Assembly (NCBI GenBank): GCA_007129635.1
Contig: SKVE01000564.1
Span: forward strand, 1-10,677
Length of the DNA: 10,677 nucleotides
Reading direction: 5' to 3'
DNA from: Planctomycetaceae bacterium
Lineage (GTDB): Bacteria; Planctomycetota; Planctomycetia; Pirellulales; Pirellulaceae
Within the stretch, counting starts at the first letter, position 1. The number at the start of each line of letters is the position of its first letter. Position numbers and translations under genes: made by a program. Of the stretch, positions 7,047-10,677 are shown one piece after another. Under the pieces are notes generated by a model. That model was not told the DNA's origin and did no database searches. It saw nothing but the letters and a program-made list of their open reading frames with translations.

Positions 7047-8171
7047 ATGGCACAGACTATTCTGATCGACAAATTGTTGCAGGCCTGCGTCAAGCAGGGG
7101 GCCAGCGATATCCACATCGTGGTCGGCCAACCGCCCGTTTTCCGTCTTCACGGCCGCATGCGGCGTCTGGAGACAAAGACGTTGGAGCAGGAGGACACGG
7201 TCGCGCTGATGAAGAGCATCGCGCCCGAGCGTTGCCAGCGTGAATTGCAGGAGGCCGGTAGTGCCGACTTTGGGTTTGCGTTCGGCGACCAAGCGCGTTT
7301 TCGAGTTTCGATCTTCAAACAACGCGGTCAGATCTCGATGGTCCTGCGGCAGATCCCCAACGATTACCTGCCGCCGGAGAAGCTGGGTTTGCCCGACGTG
7401 GTCACCAAGCTGGTGATGCGTCCCCGCGGCCTGTTCTTGGTCACCGGGCCGACCGGGTCGGGCAAGAGCACGACGTTGGCCAGCCTGGTGAATTACATCA
7501 ACGAAAACGTTGATCATCACATCATCACGATCGAGGACCCGATCGAATTTTATCACTACCACAAAAAATCCACGGTCAACCAGCGCGAAGTGCACGTGGA
7601 TGTGCCCAGTTTTAGCGAGGCGATTCGACGCGCGTTGCGGCAGGATCCGGATGTGATCCTGGTCGGGGAAATGCGAGACTTGGAAACGATCGAAGCCGCC
7701 ATCACGGCCGCCGAGACAGGCCACGTGGTCTTCGGGACGCTGCACACCAGCAGCGCTCAAGGCACGATCAACCGCATCATCGACGCCTTTCCGGGGAACC
7801 TGCAGGACCAGATCCGCACCCAGTTGGCATCGTCGATCATCGCCGTGCTGGCTCAGACGCTGCTGCCACGGATCGGGGGCGGCCGCTGTGCGGCTTACGA
7901 ATTGCTGGTCGTCACGCCGGGGATCGGCAACCTGATCCGTGAAAACAAGATCTTCCGGATCACATCGTCGATCCAGACGGGGGCCAAGCACGGCATGCAA
8001 TTGATGGACGACGCCCTGTTCAAACTGTGGAAAGAAGAAAAATGCGCGCTCGAAGAGGTGCTGTCCAAGGCGCATAATCCGGATGATCTGGCAAAACGGA
8101 TCGTCAATGCCAAGCGAGGCATGGAGGAAGAGGACAAGGAAAAGGACGTTCCCGATGCATTCAAACACTAA
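7047..8171 (+). CDS. pilT: Type IV pilus retraction ATPase PilT
   Basis: A 374-residue cytoplasmic hexameric ATPase that powers pilus disassembly, and so twitching motility or DNA uptake. The N-terminal PAS-like domain has GASDIHIVVGQPPVFRLHG (18-36) and RFRVSIFKQRG (84-94). The RecA domain has Walker A GPTGSGKS (134-141), the Asp box TIEDPIEF (161-168), Walker B DVILVGEMRD (202-211, E208) and the His box FGTLHT (229-234). The PilT-specific C-terminal AIRNLIRE motif appears as GIGNLIRE (292-299), with Ala and Arg both changed to Gly. There is no tetracysteine, which separates it from the flanking PilB-like proteins. Length is slightly above the common ~345-360 residues because of a charged, acidic tail (EEEDKEKDVPD). 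GAGG is the Shine-Dalgarno, 10 nt from the ATG. It lies between two PilB-like genes. PilU, a PilT paralog, is a less likely alternative. Confidence 0.92.
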   Translation: MAQTILIDKLLQACVKQGASDIHIVVGQPPVFRLHGRMRRLETKTLEQEDTVALMKSIAPERCQRELQEAGSADFGFAFGDQARFRVSIFKQRGQISMVLRQIPNDYLPPEKLGLPDVVTKLVMRPRGLFLVTGPTGSGKSTTLASLVNYINENVDHHIITIEDPIEFYHYHKKSTVNQREVHVDVPSFSEAIRRALRQDPDVILVGEMRDLETIEAAITAAETGHVVFGTLHTSSAQGTINRIIDAFPGNLQDQIRTQLASSIIAVLAQTLLPRIGGGRCAAYELLVVTPGIGNLIRENKIFRITSSIQTGAKHGMQLMDDALFKLWKEEKCALEEVLSKAHNPDDLAKRIVNAKRGMEEEDKEKDVPDAFKH

Positions 8172-8357
8172 ATCCAAACTACAGGAACTTATTACCGTAG
8201 AGAATCGGTAACCGCTGAACTAAAAAAGCACCTAATCTTTCACGTAATCTTTCACCTAATCTTCTGGGTTTTCAGGACCGAGGGGGGGATGAGATTAAGT
8301 GAAAGATTAAGTGGAAGAAAACCTGATTTACCGCACCCACATATAAAAGAGGTACTC
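8172..8357 (+). other. Gap between pilT and the second pilB-like gene
   Basis: It begins with an inverted repeat TTACCG/CGGTAA (8192-8197 and 8206-8211, 8-nt loop) just after pilT that lacks a following T-tract, so it is a poor terminator. The 12-bp repeat element fills 8229-8313. A good Shine-Dalgarno, AGAGGT, precedes the ATG at 8358. I see no clear promoter; TATAAA at 8342-8347 is too close to the start codon and lacks a -35. Confidence 0.4.
8229..8313. repeat. 12-bp tandem and inverted repeat element
   Basis: The left arm has three head-to-tail 12-bp units: CACCTAATCTTT (8229-8240), CACGTAATCTTT (8241-8252) and CACCTAATCTTC (8253-8264). After a 25-bp spacer containing a run of seven G, the right arm carries two units in inverse orientation: TGAGATTAAGTG (8290-8301) and AAAGATTAAGTG (8302-8313). 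Left 8241-8263 and right 8291-8313 pair at about 20 of 23 positions, so the transcript could form a long, AU-rich imperfect hairpin. It may be a dispersed palindromic repeat, an operator array or a transcript-processing structure. No transposase or target-site duplication is visible. Confidence 0.75.
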
Positions 8358-10079
8358 ATGGCCATCCGACGGCTCGGCCAAATCCTTGTCGATCTTGGTT
8401 TTATCACTGATGAACAACTGGAGATGCTGCTGGACGAACAGCAGCAACGTCCCGGCGAGATGCTGGGCAGCGTCGCCGAGGATATGGGGCTGATCACCGA
8501 CGACCAACTGGTTCAAGGGTTGGCCGAGCAGATGCACATGCAGGTGGTCAGCCTGGCGGAAATTGAATTGGAGAGCGAGCTGCTCGGCACGATCAGCGAA
8601 ACCATGGCGCAGATGTACCGGGTGATCCCGGTGGTGAAGGACGAAAACACGCTGACGCTGGCGACCTGCGATCCACAGAATCTGGCGATCCAGGACGAGT
8701 TGCGAAATTTCCTGGGCTACGAGATCCGGCTGGTCATCGCCACCCAGCGGGAAATCCAGCGGGCCATGGACCGGTACTATGCCACCGCCGGCGAGAGCAT
8801 CGCCAGCGTGTTGAGCGAGCTGGAGGACGACATCGAGCTGAAAGGCGCCGCCGCGGCCTTGTCGAGCAAAGCCGGGGCCATCGATCTGACCAGCGTCGAG
8901 GCGTTGGCCGACAGCGCGCCGGTCCGCAAACTGTTGAACATGGTGCTGCTGATGGCCATCAAGGACCATGCCAGCGACGTTCACTTCGAACCGTTCGAGG
9001 ACGAATTCCGCATCCGGATCAAAGCCGATGGGGTGCTGTACGAAATGGTCCCGCCGCCGCGGCATCTGGCGTTCGCCATCACGACGCGGATCAAAGTCAT
9101 GGCCAATCTGGATATCGCCGAACGGCGCTTGCCCCAGGACGGCCGGATCGAGCTGTCCGTGGGCGGGCACCCGGTGGATTTGCGAGTCAGTGTGTTGCCG
9201 ACGATGTTCGGCGAAAGCGTCGTCATGCGGGTGCTGGACCGGTCGGTCGTCGCTTTGGATCTGACCAAAGTCGGCATGGACGATCCGACGCTGGCCAGTT
9301 TCCGCAAGGTGATCGGCATCCCCAACGGGATCATCCTGGTCACCGGGCCCACCGGTTCGGGCAAAACCACCACGCTATACTCGGCACTGAATGAATTGAA
9401 CAAGATCGAAGACAAACTGATCACCACGGAGGATCCGGTCGAGTACGATCTGGACGGGATTCTGCAGATCCCCATCGATTCGGACATCGGCGTGACGTTC
9501 GCCGCCTGCCTGCGATCGATCCTGCGCCACGACCCGGATCGTATCCTGGTCGGCGAGATCCGTGATCTGGAAACGGCCGAGATTGCGGTCCAGGCATCGC
9601 TGACCGGACACACCGTGTTCAGCACGCTGCACACCAACGATGCGCCCAGCAGCGTGACGCGTCTGAAAGATATGGGCGTCCCGACGTTCCTGATCACAGC
9701 AACGGTCGAAGCCATCCTGGCGCAACGCCTGGTCCGCCGCATCTGTACGCTGTGCCGTGAAGCGATCGTACCCACCGACGATATGCTGGTGGAATTGATG
9801 ATCAGCCGGGAAGATGTCGCCGGACGTTCCTTTTTCCGAGGCGCGGGCTGCGAAGTCTGCAACAACACGGGCTACAAAGGACGCGTGGGGCTGTTCGAGC
9901 TGATGATCATGAACGACACGTTGCGCGATATGATCATGGTCAACGCCTCGGCGGACGATCTCCGCTCGACCGCTCGGAAACACGGCATGGTGACCCTGCG
10001 CGACATCGGCATCGAAAACGCCTACGAAGGAACCAGCACCCCCGAAGAAATCATCCGAGAAACCGTACTCGAAGCCTAA
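8358..10079 (+). CDS. PilB/GspE-family assembly ATPase, paralog 2 (canonical MshEN)
   Basis: A 573-residue assembly ATPase. The N-terminus is a textbook MshEN domain, the fold shown in Vibrio MshE to bind c-di-GMP. The first half is RLGQILVDLGFITDEQLEML (5-24) ending in EQ. The second half, after a five-residue linker, is about 34-58 with MLGSVAEDMGLITDDQL, again ending in EQ. Then come ASDVHFEPF (205-213), LDIAERRLPQDGRI (251-264), Walker A GPTGSGKT (330-337), the Asp box TTEDPVEY (356-363), HDPDRILVGEIRD (391-403, E400), FSTLHTND (421-428) and the zinc tetracysteine C463, C466, C498, C501. All key residues are intact. The start at 8358 is supported by AGAGGT five nt upstream and by MshEN beginning at residue 4; the in-frame extension to 8289 is repeat-element sequence. 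It is followed by pilC, so it is the more likely dedicated pilus-extension motor. Confidence 0.92.
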   Translation: MAIRRLGQILVDLGFITDEQLEMLLDEQQQRPGEMLGSVAEDMGLITDDQLVQGLAEQMHMQVVSLAEIELESELLGTISETMAQMYRVIPVVKDENTLTLATCDPQNLAIQDELRNFLGYEIRLVIATQREIQRAMDRYYATAGESIASVLSELEDDIELKGAAAALSSKAGAIDLTSVEALADSAPVRKLLNMVLLMAIKDHASDVHFEPFEDEFRIRIKADGVLYEMVPPPRHLAFAITTRIKVMANLDIAERRLPQDGRIELSVGGHPVDLRVSVLPTMFGESVVMRVLDRSVVALDLTKVGMDDPTLASFRKVIGIPNGIILVTGPTGSGKTTTLYSALNELNKIEDKLITTEDPVEYDLDGILQIPIDSDIGVTFAACLRSILRHDPDRILVGEIRDLETAEIAVQASLTGHTVFSTLHTNDAPSSVTRLKDMGVPTFLITATVEAILAQRLVRRICTLCREAIVPTDDMLVELMISREDVAGRSFFRGAGCEVCNNTGYKGRVGLFELMIMNDTLRDMIMVNASADDLRSTARKHGMVTLRDIGIENAYEGTSTPEEIIRETVLEA

Positions 10080-10122
10080 CCACTAACAACTAACAACTAA
10101 CCACTGACAACTGACAACTGAC
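10074..10122. repeat. Heptamer tandem repeat between pilB-like gene and pilC
   Basis: Seven consecutive 7-bp units: GCCTAAC, CACTAAC, AACTAAC, AACTAAC, CACTGAC, AACTGAC, AACTGAC. The first includes the ATPase stop codon. Units 2-4 and 5-7 form two 21-bp blocks that differ only by A to G at the same place in each heptamer. As 7 is not a multiple of 3, the TAA/TGA in each unit moves through all three plus-strand frames. The repeat ends 13 bp before the pilC ATG, just ahead of its Shine-Dalgarno. Confidence 0.85.
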
Positions 10123-10135
10123 CAAGGAACTTGCC

Positions 10136-10677
10136 ATGCCTACATACGAATTCGAAGCCATGGACGCCACGGGTCAAGAGATCCGTGACGTAATCGATGC
10201 GCCGTCGGAGGAAGATGCCCAAACGACGATTCGCCAGATGGGCTACTTCGTCACCAAGATCACGGCGAAGAAGACCAAAGAAGGTGCCAAGGCCGGCACG
10301 GGGGCGAAGAAGAAGCGTGGATTTGCCATCGGCGGTGGCGGCAGCAAGGTGATCACGTCGTTCACCCGCCAGTTGTCCATCCTGCAGGACGCTGGTCTGC
10401 CGATCGTCCGCAGCTTGAGGATCCTGGAAGGCAACTCGAAGCCGGGCAAACTGAAAAACGCCTTGCAGGATGTGGTCGAAGAGATCGAGGGCGGTGCGAC
10501 GTTGTCGGAGGGCATGGCCAAGTGCCCGAAGGTGTTCAACCGGCTGTACATCAACATGATCAAGGCGGGCGAGGCTGGTGGTGCGTTGGAGGTGATCCTG
10601 CAACGTCTGGCCGACTTTATGGAACGCGCCGAAGCGCTCAAACGCAAAGTCAAAGGCGCGATGATCTATCCGGCCGT
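10136..10677 (+). CDS. pilC: PilC/GspF inner-membrane platform protein (partial, 5' part)
   Basis: The first 180 codons of a type IV pilus / type II secretion platform protein; the gene continues beyond the window. It opens with MPTYEFEAMDATGQEIRDVIDA, the usual N-terminus of the family. A lysine- and glycine-rich linker (about 44-70) follows, and then the first T2SSF domain with FTRQLSILQDAGLPIVRSL (76-94), MIKAGEAGGALEVILQRLAD and ERAEALKRKVKGAMIYP. That cytoplasmic helical domain is where PilB and PilT are thought to engage the platform. The first membrane helix would come just after the cut. The start is the ATG at 10136, with AAGGA (10124-10128) 7 nt upstream. It is 56 bp after the second PilB-like gene and probably co-transcribed with it. 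Confidence 0.92.
   Translation, partial: MPTYEFEAMDATGQEIRDVIDAPSEEDAQTTIRQMGYFVTKITAKKTKEGAKAGTGAKKKRGFAIGGGGSKVITSFTRQLSILQDAGLPIVRSLRILEGNSKPGKLKNALQDVVEEIEGGATLSEGMAKCPKVFNRLYINMIKAGEAGGALEVILQRLADFMERAEALKRKVKGAMIYPA

Noticed and set aside
7029..8177. Minus-strand open frame covering all of pilT
   Set aside because: It mirrors the pilT codons and has no domain features. The same applies to the minus frames at 3815-4732, 5238-6320 and 8328-9170.
8229..8313. CRISPR array or insertion-sequence end
   Set aside because: Units are only 12 bp and contiguous with no unique spacers between them, and no cas or transposase gene or target duplication is present.
8289..8357. N-terminal extension of the second PilB-like ATPase
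   Set aside because: The in-frame ATG at 8289 lies within the repeat element and encodes SERLSGRKP-type sequence. The ATG at 8358 has a good Shine-Dalgarno and the MshEN domain starts there.

Overview
The window carries eight protein-coding genes: two on the minus strand at the left edge and six on the plus strand. The GC content is fairly high, the intergenic gaps are long, and Shine-Dalgarno sites are strong for some genes and absent for others. The combination of a PilB-type ATPase, PilT, a second PilB-type ATPase and PilC/GspF, plus short tandem repeats between genes and an SPFH/ribbon-helix-helix gene pair, suggests a planctomycete (Pirellula/Rhodopirellula-like). That taxonomic placement is an inference from gene order and protein style. 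No rRNA or other phylogenetic marker is present.

Left region (1-1493). Two minus-strand genes, an SPFH/band-7 membrane protein and a small Arc-type ribbon-helix-helix protein, lie 12 bp apart and probably form one transcript. A good sigma70-like promoter (TTGACG, 17 bp, TATCAT) lies about 170 bp upstream of the SPFH gene. Three GATAT motifs spaced exactly 11 bp apart overlap it, which looks like an operator. The same gap separates this unit from the divergent metabolic genes.

Middle region (1494-4801). A two-domain beta-oxidation enzyme (enoyl-CoA hydratase plus 3-hydroxyacyl-CoA dehydrogenase, FadJ/FadB-like) is followed after 23 bp by L-threonine 3-dehydrogenase (tdh). Neither usual partner, thiolase nor the Kbl ligase, lies between or beside them in the window.

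Right region (4962-10677). This is a type IV pilus / type II secretion motor cluster: a PilB/GspE-like assembly ATPase, the PilT retraction ATPase, a second PilB/GspE-like ATPase, and the start of the inner-membrane platform protein PilC/GspF, which runs off the window. PilB-like ATPases drive pilin extension through the PilC platform and PilT drives retraction. The second PilB paralog has a textbook N-terminal MshEN domain, the known c-di-GMP-binding fold. The first keeps the fold length but has lost the key residues, and it also has an altered sequence before Walker B. The cluster may therefore contain one c-di-GMP-responsive and one unresponsive extension motor.

The gaps in this cluster are structured. 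The pilT leader has a candidate promoter, a nine-codon open frame and a perfect inverted repeat beside the ribosome-binding site. The gap before the second pilB has a 12-bp tandem/inverted repeat element. The gap before pilC is almost entirely a 7-bp tandem repeat that places stop codons in all three forward frames. No tRNA, rRNA, CRISPR array, insertion sequence or integrase was seen. Nothing here amounts to a clearly new system; the most unusual signals are the paired pilB genes and the repeat-filled gaps.
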